From Patiria miniata (taxonomy: Eukaryota > Echinodermata > Asteroidea > Valvatida > Asterinidae): a DNA stretch of 64,000 nt. Below the pieces are notes generated by a model. The model was not told the DNA's origin. It did no database searches and was given only the letters and a program-made list of their open reading frames with translations. Each line of letters opens with the position of its first letter. Position 1 is the first letter of the stretch. The translations under genes and the position numbers were made by a program. Of the stretch, positions 11,355 through 26,442 are shown in pieces. Location of the stretch: contig NW_024037052.1 of the NCBI RefSeq assembly GCF_015706575.1, forward strand, positions 310,001 through 374,000, written 5' to 3'.

Positions 11355-14300
11355 TATCTCCATCCCAAGCTGGAGATATGATCCCAATTTCAGACCAAAG
11401 ACCCAGGCAGGGGTAGCTTCCACCGCCGGTGACACAAGTTTCACCTCCCCCTTACCCCCCCCCCTTCCCTCCCCGATAGACGTCACACGGAAAAAAGGTT
11501 ACAGTTACTTAACAAAAACTTCGATGAAAACCGGCGTCTTCTCTCTTCGCAGCATTCAAAAGCTCCCTGTGGCAGAAAAAAAGAGCAAGTATACATTGTA
11601 AATTCAATATCCCAATTTTCTGACATCACGTCCTGTCATCAAACCTCCAATACATTTCCATTTTATCAACAAGTACTGTATGTCCAACTTGCCATCTCAA
11701 ACTCCAAAGATATACCCCAAGGTCTACCTCCACGTTAAAATCCAGCAAGCCCATTCAAATGCAAGGAAGCGCATCAAAACAGAGACGTTTTGCAAGGAGA
11801 AACATTACTCATTTACCTGTGGGAGATGAATGCTGCACTTGGACGACCTTACTTCTGTGCCCTTCATCTTCAATCTGCACACACAGAAAAGAGAAAACTG
11901 GGAAGAAACAAAAAGTGTTAGTGAAATGTCAAAACTCTGCATCTTTGAACATTCAACGAAGACGAACGGAACTGAAACAAGGGGTGAACACAGTGGGCCC
12001 GGACAAATAGGGAGACGAAACAGACAGACATGAACAGAACGCAACAAAACAGCCGGCAACCCACCACACACACTTTCACAACGGTCGTCCTGGGGCTAAG
12101 ACCTGCAAAGAGGACATATCTCCATCCCAAGCTGGAGATATGATCCCAATTTCAGACCAAAGACCCAGGCAGGGGTAGCTTCCACCGCCGGTGACACAAG
12201 TTTCACCTCCCCCTTACCCCCCCCCCCTTCCCTCCCCGATAGACGTCACACGGAAAAAAGGTTACAGTTACTTAACAAAAACTTCGATGAAAACCGGCGT
12301 CTTCTCTCTTCGCAGCATTCAAAAGCTCCCTGTGGCAGAAAAAAAGAGCAAGTATACATTGTAAATTCAATATCCAAATTTTCTGACATCACGTCCTGTC
12401 ATCAAACCTCCAATACATTTCCATTTTATCAACAAGTACTGTATGTCCAACTTGCCATCTCAAACTCCAAAGATATACCCCAAGGTCTACCTCCACGTTA
12501 AAATCCAGCAAGCCCATTCAAATGCAAGGAAGCGCATCAAAACAGAGACGTTTTGCAAGGAGAAACATTACTCATTTACCTGTGGGAGATGAATGCTGCA
12601 CTTGGACGACCTTACTTCTGTGCCCTTCATCTTCAATCTGCACACACAGAAAAGAGAAAACTGGGAAGAAACAAAAAGTGTTAGTGAAATGTCAAAACTC
12701 TGCATCTTTGAACATTCAACGAAGACGAACGGAACTGAAACAAGGGGTGAACACAGTGGGCCCGGACAAATAGGGAGACGAAACAGACAGACATGAACAG
12801 AACGCAACAAAACAGCCGGCAACCCACCACACACACTTTCACAACGGTCGTCCTGGGGCTAAGACCTGCAAAGAGGACATATCTCCATCCCAAGCTGGAG
12901 ATATGATCCCAATTTCAGACCAAAGACCCAGGCAGGGGTAGCTTCCACCGCCGGTGACACAAGTTTCACCTCCCCCTTACCCCCCCCCCTTCCCTCCCCG
13001 ATAGACGTCACACGGAAAAAAGGTTACAGTTACTTAACAAAAACTTCGATGAAAACCGGCGTCTTCTCTCTTCGCAGCATTCAAAAGCTCCCTGTGGCAG
13101 AAAAAAAGAGCAAGTATACATTGTAAATTCAATATCCCAATTTTCTGACATCACGTCCTGTCATCAAACCTCCAATACATTTCCATTTTATCAACAAGTA
13201 CTGTATGTCCAACTTGCCATCTCAAACTCCAAAGATATACCCCAAGGTCTACCTCCACGTTAAAATCCAGCAAGCCCATTCAAATGCAAGGAAGCGCATC
13301 AAAACAGAGACGTTTTGCAAGGAGAAACATTACTCATTTACCTGTGGGAGATGAATGCTGCACTTGGACGACCTTACTTCTGTGCCCTTCATCTTCAATC
13401 TGCACACACAGAAAAGAGAAAACTGGGAAGAAACAAAAAGTGTTAGTGAAATGTCAAAACTCTGCATCTTTGAACATTCAACGAAGACGAACGGAACTGA
13501 AACAAGGGGTGAACACAGTGGGCCCGGACAAATAGGGAGACGAAACAGACAGACATGAACAGAACGCAACAAAACAGCCGGCAACCCACCACACACACTT
13601 TCACAACGGTCGTCCTGGGGCTAAGACCTGCAAAGAGGACATATCTCCATCCCAAGCTGGAGATATGATCCCAATTTCAGACCAAAGACCCAGGCAGGGG
13701 TAGCTTCCACCGCCGGTGACACAAGTTTCACCTCCCCCTTACCCCCCCCCTTCCCTCCCCGATAGACGTCACACGGAAAAAAGGTTACAGTTACTTAACA
13801 AAAACTTCGATGAAAACCGGCGTCTTCTCTCTTCGCAGCATTCAAAAGCTCCCTGTGGCAGAAAAAAAGAGCAAGTATACATTGTAAATTCAATATCCCA
13901 ATTTTCTGACATCACGTCCTGTCATCAAACCTCCAATACATTTCCATTTTATCAACAAGTACTGTATGTCCAACTTGCCATCTCAAACTCCAAAGATATA
14001 CCCCAAGGTCTACCTCCACGTTAAAATCCAGCAAGCCCATTCAAATGCAAGGAAGCGCATCAAAACAGAGACGTTTTGCAAGGAGAAACATTACTCATTT
14101 ACCTGTGGGAGATGAATGCTGCACTTGGACGACCTTACTTCTGTGCCCTTCATCTTCAATCTGCACACACAGAAAAGAGAAAACTGGGAAGAAACAAAAA
14201 GTGTTAGTGAAATGTCAAAACTCTGCATCTTTGAACATTCAACGAAGACGAACGGAACTGAAACAAGGGGTGAACACAGTGGGCCCGGACAAATAGGGAG

Positions 14301-17300
14301 ACGAAACAGACAGACATGAACAGAACGCAACAAAACAGCCGGCAACCCACCACACACACTTTCACAACGGTCGTCCTGGGGCTAAGACCTGCAAAGAGGA
14401 CATATCTCCATCCCAAGCTGGAGATATGATCCCAATTTCAGACCAAAGACCCAGGCAGGGGTAGCTTCCACCGCCGGTGACACAAGTTTCACCTCCCCCT
14501 TACCCCCCCCCCCTTCCCTCCCCGATAGACGTCACACGGAAAAAAGGTTACAGTTACTTAACAAAAACTTCGATGAAAACCGGCGTCTTCTCTCTTCGCA
14601 GCATTCAAAAGCTCCCTGTGGCAGAAAAAAAGAGCAAGTATACATTGTAAATTCAATATCCAAATTTTCTGACATCACGTCCTGTCATCAAACCTCCAAT
14701 ACATTTCCATTTTATCAACAAGTACTGTATGTCCAACTTGCCATCTCAAACTCCAAAGATATACCCCAAGGTCTACCTCCACGTTAAAATCCAGCAAGCC
14801 CATTCAAATGCAAGGAAGCGCATCAAAACAGAGACGTTTTGCAAGGAGAAACATTACTCATTTACCTGTGGGAGATGAATGCTGCACTTGGACGACCTTA
14901 CTTCTGTGCCCTTCATCTTCAATCTGCACACACAGAAAAGAGAAAACTGGGAAGAAACAAAAAGTGTTAGTGAAATGTCAAAACTCTGCATCTTTGAACA
15001 TTCAACGAAGACGAACGGAACTGAAACAAGGGGTGAACACAGTGGGCCCGGACAAATAGGGAGACGAAACAGACAGACATGAACAGAACGCAACAAAACA
15101 GCCGGCAACCCACCACACACACTTTCACAACGGTCGTCCTGGGGCTAAGACCTGCAAAGAGGACATATCTCCATCCCAAGCTGGAGATATGATCCCAATT
15201 TCAGACCAAAGACCCAGGCAGGGGTAGCTTCCACCGCCGGTGACACAAGTTTCACCTCCCCCTTACCCCCCCCCCCTTCCCTCCCCGATAGACGTCACAC
15301 GGAAAAAAGGTTACAGTTACTTAACAAAAACTTCGATGAAAACCGGCGTCTTCTCTCTTCGCAGCATTCAAAAGCTCCCTGTGGCAGAAAAAAAGAGCAA
15401 GTATACATTGTAAATTCAATATCCAATTTTCTGACATCACGTCCTGTCATCAAACCTCCAATACATTTCCATTTTATCAACAAGTACTGTATGTCCAACT
15501 TGCCATCTCAAACTCCAAAGATATACCCCAAGGTCTACCTCCACGTTAAAATCCAGCAAGCCCATTCAAATGCAAGGAAGCGCATCAAAACAGAGACGTT
15601 TTGCAAGGAGAAACATTACTCATTTACCTGTGGGAGATGAATGCTGCACTTGGACGACCTTACTTCTGTGCCCTTCATCTTCAATCTGCACACACAGAAA
15701 AGAGAAAACTGGGAAGAAACAAAAAGTGTTAGTGAAATGTCAAAACTCTGCATCTTTGAACATTCAACGAAGACGAACGGAACTGAAACAAGGGGTGAAC
15801 ACAGTGGGCCCGGACAAATAGGGAGACGAAACAGACAGACATGAACAGAACGCAACAAAACAGCCGGCAACCCACCACACACACTTTCACAACGGTCGTC
15901 CTGGGGCTAAGACCTGCAAAGAGGACATATCTCCATCCCAAGCTGGAGATATGATCCCAATTTCAGACCAAAGACCCAGGCAGGGGTAGCTTCCACCGCC
16001 GGTGACACAAGTTTCACCTCCCCCTTACCCCCCCCCTTCCCTCCCCGATAGACGTCACACGGAAAAAAGGTTACAGTTACTTAACAAAAACTTCGATGAA
16101 AACCGGCGTCTTCTCTCTTCGCAGCATTCAAAAGCTCCCTGTGGCAGAAAAAAAGAGCAAGTATACATTGTAAATTCAATATCCAATTTTCTGACATCAC
16201 GTCCTGTCATCAAACCTCCAATACATTTCCATTTTATCAACAAGTACTGTATGTCCAACTTGCCATCTCAAACTCCAAAGATATACCCCAAGGTCTACCT
16301 CCACGTTAAAATCCAGCAAGCCCATTCAAATGCAAGGAAGCGCATCAAAACAGAGACGTTTTGCAAGGAGAAACATTACTCATTTACCTGTGGGAGATGA
16401 ATGCTGCACTTGGACGACCTTACTTCTGTGCCCTTCATCTTCAATCTGCACACACAGAAAAGAGAAAACTGGGAAGAAACAAAAAGTGTTAGTGAAATGT
16501 CAAAACTCTGCATCTTTGAACATTCAACGAAGACGAACGGAACTGAAACAAGGGGTGAACACAGTGGGCCCGGACAAATAGGGAGACGAAACAGACAGAC
16601 ATGAACAGAACGCAACAAAACAGCCGGCAACCCACCACACACACTTTCACAACGGTCGTCCTGGGGCTAAGACCTGCAAAGAGGACATATCTCCATCCCA
16701 AGCTGGAGATATGATCCCAATTTCAGACCAAAGACCCAGGCAGGGGTAGCTTCCACCGCCGGTGACACAAGTTTCACCTCCCCCTTACCCCCCCCCCCTT
16801 CCCTCCCCGATAGACGTCACACGGAAAAAAGGTTACAGTTACTTAACAAAAACTTCGATGAAAACCGGCGTCTTCTCTCTTCGCAGCATTCAAAAGCTCC
16901 CTGTGGCAGAAAAAAAGAGCAAGTATACATTGTAAATTCAATATCCCAATTTTCTGACATCACGTCCTGTCATCAAACCTCCAATACATTTCCATTTTAT
17001 CAACAAGTACTGTATGTCCAACTTGCCATCTCAAACTCCAAAGATATACCCCAAGGTCTACCTCCACGTTAAAATCCAGCAAGCCCATTCAAATGCAAGG
17101 AAGCGCATCAAAACAGAGACGTTTTGCAAGGAGAAACATTACTCATTTACCTGTGGGAGATGAATGCTGCACTTGGACGACCTTACTTCTGTGCCCTTCA
17201 TCTTCAATCTGCACACACAGAAAAGAGAAAACTGGGAAGAAACAAAAAGTGTTAGTGAAATGTCAAAACTCTGCATCTTTGAACATTCAACGAAGACGAA

Positions 17301-20300
17301 CGGAACTGAAACAAGGGGTGAACACAGTGGGCCCGGACAAATAGGGAGACGAAACAGACAGACATGAACAGAACGCAACAAAACAGCCGGCAACCCACCA
17401 CACACACTTTCACAACGGTCGTCCTGGGGCTAAGACCTGCAAAGAGGACATATCTCCATCCCAAGCTGGAGATATGATCCCAATTTCAGACCAAAGACCC
17501 AGGCAGGGGTAGCTTCCACCGCCGGTGACACAAGTTTCACCTCCCCCTTACCCCCCCCCTTCCCTCCCCGATAGACGTCACACGGAAAAAAGGTTACAGT
17601 TACTTAACAAAAACTTCGATGAAAACCGGCGTCTTCTCTCTTCGCAGCATTCAAAAGCTCCCTGTGGCAGAAAAAAAGAGCAAGTATACATTGTAAATTC
17701 AATATCCCAATTTTCTGACATCACGTCCTGTCATCAAACCTCCAATACATTTCCATTTTATCAACAAGTACTGTATGTCCAACTTGCCATCTCAAACTCC
17801 AAAGATATACCCCAAGGTCTACCTCCACGTTAAAATCCAGCAAGCCCATTCAAATGCAAGGAAGCGCATCAAAACAGAGACGTTTTGCAAGGAGAAACAT
17901 TACTCATTTACCTGTGGGAGATGAATGCTGCACTTGGACGACCTTACTTCTGTGCCCTTCATCTTCAATCTGCACACACAGAAAAGAGAAAACTGGGAAG
18001 AAACAAAAAGTGTTAGTGAAATGTCAAAACTCTGCATCTTTGAACATTCAACGAAGACGAACGGAACTGAAACAAGGGGTGAACACAGTGGGCCCGGACA
18101 AATAGGGAGACGAAACAGACAGACATGAACAGAACGCAACAAAACAGCCGGCAACCCACCACACACACTTTCACAACGGTCGTCCTGGGGCTAAGACCTG
18201 CAAAGAGGACATATCTCCATCCCAAGCTGGAGATATGATCCCAATTTCAGACCAAAGACCCAGGCAGGGGTAGCTTCCACCGCCGGTGACACAAGTTTCA
18301 CCTCCCCCTTACCCCCCCTTCCCTCCCCGATAGACGTCACACGGAAAAAAGGTTACAGTTACTTAACAAAAACTTCGATGAAAACCGGCGTCTTCTCTCT
18401 TCGCAGCATTCAAAAGCTCCCTGTGGCAGAAAAAAAGAGCAAGTATACATTGTAAATTCAATATCCCAATTTTCTGACATCACGTCCTGTCATCAAACCT
18501 CCAATACATTTCCATTTTATCAACAAGTACTGTATGTCCAACTTGCCATCTCAAACTCCAAAGATATACCCCAAGGTCTACCTCCACGTTAAAATCCAGC
18601 AAGCCCATTCAAATGCAAGGAAGCGCATCAAAACAGAGACGTTTTGCAAGGAGAAACATTACTCATTTACCTGTGGGAGATGAATGCTGCACTTGGACGA
18701 CCTTACTTCTGTGCCCTTCATCTTCAATCTGCACACACAGAAAAGAGAAAACTGGGAAGAAACAAAAAGTGTTAGTGAAATGTCAAAACTCTGCATCTTT
18801 GAACATTCAACGAAGACGAACGGAACTGAAACAAGGGGTGAACACAGTGGGCCCGGACAAATAGGGAGACGAAACAGACAGACATGAACAGAACGCAACA
18901 AAACAGCCGGCAACCCACCACACACACTTTCACAACGGTCGTCCTGGGGCTAAGACCTGCAAAGAGGACATATCTCCATCCCAAGCTGGAGATATGATCC
19001 CAATTTCAGACCAAAGACCCAGGCAGGGGTAGCTTCCACCGCCGGTGACACAAGTTTCACCTCCCCCTTACCCCCCCCCTTCCCTCCCCGATAGACGTCA
19101 CACGGAAAAAAGGTTACAGTTACTTAACAAAAACTTCGATGAAAACCGGCGTCTTCTCTCTTCGCAGCATTCAAAAGCTCCCTGTGGCAGAAAAAAAGAG
19201 CAAGTATACATTGTAAATTCAATATCCCAATTTTCTGACATCACGTCCTGTCATCAAACCTCCAATACATTTCCATTTTATCAACAAGTACTGTATGTCC
19301 AACTTGCCATCTCAAACTCCAAAGATATACCCCAAGGTCTACCTCCACGTTAAAATCCAGCAAGCCCATTCAAATGCAAGGAAGCGCATCAAAACAGAGA
19401 CGTTTTGCAAGGAGAAACATTACTCATTTACCTGTGGGAGATGAATGCTGCACTTGGACGACCTTACTTCTGTGCCCTTCATCTTCAATCTGCACACACA
19501 GAAAAGAGAAAACTGGGAAGAAACAAAAAGTGTTAGTGAAATGTCAAAACTCTGCATCTTTGAACATTCAACGAAGACGAACGGAACTGAAACAAGGGGT
19601 GAACACAGTGGGCCCGGACAAATAGGGAGACGAAACAGACAGACATGAACAGAACGCAACAAAACAGCCGGCAACCCACCACACACACTTTCACAACGGT
19701 CGTCCTGGGGCTAAGACCTGCAAAGAGGACATATCTCCATCCCAAGCTGGAGATATGATCCCAATTTCAGACCAAAGACCCAGGCAGGGGTAGCTTCCAC
19801 CGCCGGTGACACAAGTTTCACCTCCCCCTTACCCCCCCCCTTCCCTCCCCGATAGACGTCACACGGAAAAAAGGTTACAGTTACTTAACAAAAACTTCGA
19901 TGAAAACCGGCGTCTTCTCTCTTCGCAGCATTCAAAAGCTCCCTGTGGCAGAAAAAAAGAGCAAGTATACATTGTAAATTCAATATCCCAATTTTCTGAC
20001 ATCACGTCCTGTCATCAAACCTCCAATACATTTCCATTTTATCAACAAGTACTGTATGTCCAACTTGCCATCTCAAACTCCAAAGATATACCCCAAGGTC
20101 TACCTCCACGTTAAAATCCAGCAAGCCCATTCAAATGCAAGGAAGCGCATCAAAACAGAGACGTTTTGCAAGGAGAAACATTACTCATTTACCTGTGGGA
20201 GATGAATGCTGCACTTGGACGACCTTACTTCTGTGCCCTTCATCTTCAATCTGCACACACAGAAAAGAGAAAACTGGGAAGAAACAAAAAGTGTTAGTGA

Positions 20301-23300
20301 AATGTCAAAACTCTGCATCTTTGAACATTCAACGAAGACGAACGGAACTGAAACAAGGGGTGAACACAGTGGGCCCGGACAAATAGGGAGACGAAACAGA
20401 CAGACATGAACAGAACGCAACAAAACAGCCGGCAACCCACCACACACACTTTCACAACGGTCGTCCTGGGGCTAAGACCTGCAAAGAGGACATATCTCCA
20501 TCCCAAGCTGGAGATATGATCCCAATTTCAGACCAAAGACCCAGGCAGGGGTAGCTTCCACCGCCGGTGACACAAGTTTCACCTCCCCCTTACCCCCCCC
20601 CCTTCCCTCCCCGATAGACGTCACACGGAAAAAAGGTTACAGTTACTTAACAAAAACTTCGATGAAAACCGGCGTCTTCTCTCTTCGCAGCATTCAAAAG
20701 CTCCCTGTGGCAGAAAAAAAGAGCAAGTATACATTGTAAATTCAATATCCCAATTTTCTGACATCACGTCCTGTCATCAAACCTCCAATACATTTCCATT
20801 TTATCAACAAGTACTGTATGTCCAACTTGCCATCTCAAACTCCAAAGATATACCCCAAGGTCTACCTCCACGTTAAAATCCAGCAAGCCCATTCAAATGC
20901 AAGGAAGCGCATCAAAACAGAGACGTTTTGCAAGGAGAAACATTACTCATTTACCTGTGGGAGATGAATGCTGCACTTGGACGACCTTACTTCTGTGCCC
21001 TTCATCTTCAATCTGCACACACAGAAAAGAGAAAACTGGGAAGAAACAAAAAGTGTTAGTGAAATGTCAAAACTCTGCATCTTTGAACATTCAACGAAGA
21101 CGAACGGAACTGAAACAAGGGGTGAACACAGTGGGCCCGGACAAATAGGGAGACGAAACAGACAGACATGAACAGAACGCAACAAAACAGCCGGCAACCC
21201 ACCACACACACTTTCACAACGGTCGTCCTGGGGCTAAGACCTGCAAAGAGGACATATCTCCATCCCAAGCTGGAGATATGATCCCAATTTCAGACCAAAG
21301 ACCCAGGCAGGGGTAGCTTCCACCGCCGGTGACACAAGTTTCACCTCCCCCTTACCCCCCCCCCCTTCCCTCCCCGATAGACGTCACACGGAAAAAAGGT
21401 TACAGTTACTTAACAAAAACTTCGATGAAAACCGGCGTCTTCTCTCTTCGCAGCATTCAAAAGCTCCCTGTGGCAGAAAAAAAGAGCAAGTATACATTGT
21501 AAATTCAATATCCAATTTTCTGACATCACGTCCTGTCATCAAACCTCCAATACATTTCCATTTTATCAACAAGTACTGTATGTCCAACTTGCCATCTCAA
21601 ACTCCAAAGATATACCCAAGGTCTACCTCCACGTTAAAATCCAGCAAGCCCATTCAAATGCAAGGAAGCGCATCAAAACAGAGACGTTTTGCAAGGAGAA
21701 ACATTACTCATTTACCTGTGGGAGATGAATGCTGCACTTGGACGACCTTACTTCTGTGCCCTTCATCTTCAATCTGCACACACAGAAAAGAGAAAACTGG
21801 GAAGAAACAAAAAGTGTTAGTGAAATGTCAAAACTCTGCATCTTTGAACATTCAACGAAGACGAACGGAACTGAAACAAGGGGTGAACACAGTGGGCCCG
21901 GACAAATAGGGAGACGAAACAGACAGACATGAACAGAACGCAACAAACAGCCGGCAACCCACCACACACACTTTCACAACGGTCGTCCTGGGGCTAAGAC
22001 CTGCAAAGAGGACATATCTCCATCCCAAGCTGGAGATATGATCCCAATTTCAGACCAAAGACCCAGGCAGGGGTAGCTTCCACCGCCGGTGACACAAGTT
22101 TCACCTCCCCCTTACCCCCCCCTTCCCTCCCGATAGACGTCACACGGAAAAAAGGTTACAGTTACTTAACAAAAACTTCGATGAAAACCGGCGTCTTCTC
22201 TCTTCGCAGCATTCAAAAGCTCCCTGTGGCAGAAAAAAAGAGCAAGTATACATTGTAAATTCAATATCCAATTTTTCTGACATCACGTCCTGTCATCAAA
22301 CCTCCAATACATTTCCATTTTATCAACAAGTACTGTATGTCCAACTTGCCATCTCAAACTCCAAAGATATACCCCAAGGTCTACCTCCACGTTAAAATCC
22401 AGCAAGCCCATTCAAATGCAAGGAAGCGCATCAAAACAGAGACGTTTTGCAAGGAGAAACATTACTCATTACCTGTGGGAGATGAATGCTGCACTTGGAC
22501 GACCTTACTTCTGTGCCCTTCATCTTCAATCTGCACACACAGAAAAGAGAAAACTGGGAAGAAACAAAAAGTGTTAGTGAAATGTCAAAACTCTGCATCT
22601 TTGAACATTCAACGAACGAACGGAACTGAAACAAGGGGTGAACACAGTGGGCCCGGACAAATAGGGAGACGAAACAGACAGACATGAACAGAACGCAACA
22701 AAACAGCCGGCAACCCACCACACACACTTTCACAACGGTCGTCCTGGGGCTAAGACCTGCAAAGAGGACATATCTCCATCCCAAGCTGGAGATATGATCC
22801 CAATTTCAGACCAAAGACCCAGGCAGGGGTAGCTTCCACCGCCGGTGACACAAGTTTCACCTCCCCCTTACCCCCCCCCTTCCCTCCCCGATAGACGTCA
22901 CACGGAAAAAGGTTACAGTTACTTAACAAAAACTTCGATGAAAACCGGCGTCTTCTCTCTCGCAGCATTCAAAAGCTCCCTGTGGCAGAAAAAAGAGCAA
23001 GTATACATTGTAAATTCAATATCCCAATTTTCTGACATCACGTCCTGTCATCAAACCTCCAATACATTTCATTTTATCAACAAGTACTGTATGTCCAACT
23101 TGCCATCTCAAACTCCAAAGATATACCCCAAGGTCTACCTCCACGTTAAAATCCAGCAAGCCCATTCAAATGCAAGGAAGCGCATCAAAACAGAGACGTT
23201 TTGCAAGGAGAAACATTACTCATTTACCTGTGGGAGATGAATGCTGCACTTGGACGACCTTACTTCTGTGCCCTTCATCTTCAATCTGCACACACAGAAA

Positions 23301-25942
23301 AGAGAAAACTGGGAAGAAACAAAAAGTGTTAGTGAAATGTCAAAACTCTGCATCTTTGAACATTCAACGAAGACGAACGGAACTGAAACAAGGTGAACAC
23401 AGTGGGCCCGGACAAATAGGGAGACGAAACAGACAGACATGAACAGAACGCAACAAAACAGCCGGCAACCCACCACACACACTTTCACAACGGTCGTCCT
23501 GGGGCTAAGACCTGCAAAGAGGACATATCTCCATCCCAAGCTGGAGATATGATCCCAATTTCAGACCAAAGACCCAGGCAGGGGTAGCTTCCACCGCCGG
23601 TGACACAAGTTTCACCTCCCCCTTACCCCCCCCCTTCCCTCCCCGATAGACGTCACACGGAAAAAAGGTTACAGTTACTTAACAAAAACTTCGATGAAAA
23701 CCGGCGTCTTCTCTCTTCGCAGCATTCAAAAGCTCCCTGTGGCAGAAAAAAAGAGCAAGTATACATTGTAAATTCAATATCCCAATTTTCTGACATCACG
23801 TCCTGTCATCAAACCTCCAATACATTTCCATTTTATCAACAAGTACTGTATGTCCAACTTGCCATCTCAAACTCCAAAGATATACCCCAAGGTCTACCTC
23901 CACGTTAAAATCCAGCAAGCCCATTCAAATGCAAGGAAGCGCATCAAAACAGAGACGTTTTGCAAGGAGAAACATTACTCATTTACCTGTGGGAGATGAA
24001 TGCTGCACTTGGACGACCTTACTTCTGTGCCCTTCATCTTCAATCTGCACACACAGAAAAGAGAAAACTGGGAAGAAACAAAAAGTGTTAGTGAAATGTC
24101 AAAACTCTGCATCTTTGAACATTCAACGAAGACGAACGGAACTGAAACAAGGGGTGAACACAGTGGGCCCGGACAAATAGGGAGACGAAACAGACAGACA
24201 TGAACAGAACGCAACAAAAAGCCGGCAACCCCACCACCACACTTTCACAACGGTCGTCCTGGGGCTAAGACCTGCAAAGAGGACATATCTCCATCCCAAG
24301 CTGGAGATATGATCCAATTTCAGACCAAAGACCCAGGCAGGGGTAGCTTCCACCGCCGGTGACACAAGTTTCACCTCCCCCTTACCCCCCCCCCCCCTTC
24401 CCTCCCCGATAGACGTCACACGGAAAAAAGTTACAGTTACTTAACAAAAACTTCGATGAAAACCGGCGTCTTCTCTCTTCGCAGCATTCAAAAGCTCCCT
24501 GTGGCAGAAAAAAGAGCAAGTATACATTGTAAATTCAATATCCAAATTTTCTGACATCACGTCCTGTCATCAAACCTCCAATACATTTCCATTTTATCAA
24601 CAAGTACTGTATGTCCAACTTGCCATCTCAAACTCCAAAGATATACCCCAAGGTCTACCTCCACGTTAAAATCCAGCAAGCCCATTCAAATGCAAGGAAG
24701 CGCATCAAAACAGAGACGTTTTGCAAGGAGAAACATTACTCATTTACCTGTGGGAGATGAATGCTGCACTTGGACGACCTTACTTCTGTGCCCTTCATCT
24801 TCAATCTGCACACACAGAAAAGAGAAAACTGGGAAGAAACAAAAAGTGTTAGTGAAATGTCAAAACTCTGCATCTTTGAACATTCAACGAAGACGAACGG
24901 AACTGAAACAAGGGGTGAACACAGTGGGCCCGGACAAATAGGGAGACGAAAACAGACAGACATGAACAGAACGCAACAAAACAGCCGGCAACCCACCACA
25001 CACACTTTCACAACGGTCGTCCTGGGGCTAAGACCTGCAAAGAGGACATATCTCCATCCCAAGCTGGAGATATGATCCCAATTTCAGACCAAAGACCCAG
25101 GCAGGGTAGCTTCCACCGCCGGTGACAAGAAGTCAAGTTTCACCTCCCCCTTACCCCCCCCCTTCCCTCCCCGATAGACGTCACACGGAAAAAAGGTTAC
25201 AGTTACTTAACAAAAACTTCGATGAAAACCGGCGTCTTCTCTCTTCGCAGCATTCAAAAGCTCCCTGTGGCAGAAAAAAAGAGCAAGTATACATTGTAAA
25301 TTCAATATCCCAATTTTCTGACATCACGTCCTGTCATCAAACCTCCAATACATTTCCATTTTATCAACAAGTACTGTATGTCCAACTTTCCATCTCAAAC
25401 TCCAAAGATATACCCCAAGGTCTACCTCCACGTTAAAATCCAGCAAGCCCATTCAAATGCAAGGAAGCGCATCAAAACAGAGACGTTTTGCAAGGAGAAA
25501 CATTACTCATTTACCTGTGGGAGATGAATGCTGCACTTGGACGACCTTACTTCTGTGCCCTTCATCTTCAATCTGCACACACAGAAAAGAGAAACTGGGA
25601 AGAAACAAAAGTGTTAGTGAAATGTCAAAACTCTGCATCTTTGAACATTCAACGAAGACAACGGAACTGAAACAAGGGGTGAACACAGTGGGGCCCGGAC
25701 AAATAGGGAGACGAAACAGACAGACATCAGAAACAAACGCAACAAAACAGCCGCAACCCACCACACACACTTTCACAACGGTCGTCCTGGGGCTAAGACC
25801 TGCAAAGAGGACATATCTCCATCCCAAGCTGGAGATATGATCCCAATTTTCAGACAAAGACCCAGGCAGGGTACTTCCACCGCCGGTGACACAAGTTTCA
25901 CCTCCCCCTTACACCCCCCCCTTTCCCTCCCCGATAGACGTC

Positions 25943-26442
25943 NNNNNNNNNNNNNNNNNNNNNNNNNNNNNNNNNNNNNNNNNNNNNNNNNNNNNNNNNN
26001 NNNNNNNNNNNNNNNNNNNNNNNNNNNNNNNNNNNNNNNNNNNNNNNNNNNNNNNNNNNNNNNNNNNNNNNNNNNNNNNNNNNNNNNNNNNNNNNNNNNN
26101 NNNNNNNNNNNNNNNNNNNNNNNNNNNNNNNNNNNNNNNNNNNNNNNNNNNNNNNNNNNNNNNNNNNNNNNNNNNNNNNNNNNNNNNNNNNNNNNNNNNN
26201 NNNNNNNNNNNNNNNNNNNNNNNNNNNNNNNNNNNNNNNNNNNNNNNNNNNNNNNNNNNNNNNNNNNNNNNNNNNNNNNNNNNNNNNNNNNNNNNNNNNN
26301 NNNNNNNNNNNNNNNNNNNNNNNNNNNNNNNNNNNNNNNNNNNNNNNNNNNNNNNNNNNNNNNNNNNNNNNNNNNNNNNNNNNNNNNNNNNNNNNNNNNN
26401 NNNNNNNNNNNNNNNNNNNNNNNNNNNNNNNNNNNNNNNNNN
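25943..26442. other. Assembly gap of exactly 500 N
   Basis: The run of N is exactly 500 long, a typical placeholder size for a scaffold join rather than a measured gap. It sits inside the tandem array at the centre of the palindrome, and the sequence on the two sides is in opposite orientation. The real distance and relative orientation of the two sides are therefore not established by this sequence. Confidence 0.95.

Larger units (their letters stand above)
1..25942 (+). repeat. Left arm of giant palindrome
   Basis: This arm is the reverse complement of 26443-51314. Matching bases sum to 51315 in the outer 5 kb, 51317 around 5.5-6.1 kb, 51319 from 7.4 to 9.7 kb and 51318 at the first array unit, so length differences are 1-2 bases and fall at poly-G/poly-C runs. 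A substitution is visible near 7296 (C here, T in the mirrored base), and another at the edge of the G run near 5064. The arm still matches at base 1, so its outer end is outside the window. It carries two CCDC77 exons, several MITEs, one mirrored terminal exon and the left tandem array. Confidence 0.97.
9827..25942 (+). repeat. Tandem array of ~761-bp unit, left block (about 21 copies plus a partial)
   Basis: The unit repeats at 759-763 bp spacing; for example the same ATG-containing site recurs at 10236, 10997, 11759, 12522, 13284, 14045 and so on to 25457. The first unit begins at 9827 with an 8-bp-stem hairpin and carries private variants (TTGCACC instead of TTTCACC, GATAGAAGTC instead of GATAGACGTC). 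Copies 2-15 are almost identical apart from poly-C length and an A/C site. From about 21.5 kb to the gap, single-base insertions and deletions become common. Confidence 0.97.

Noticed and set aside
9827-25942. CRISPR array or ribosomal/snRNA/histone cluster
   Set aside because: The unit is 761 bp without repeat-spacer structure, and no 5S, U1-U6 or histone motifs could be matched. A faint likeness of CAGGCAGGGGTAGC to U1 did not extend.
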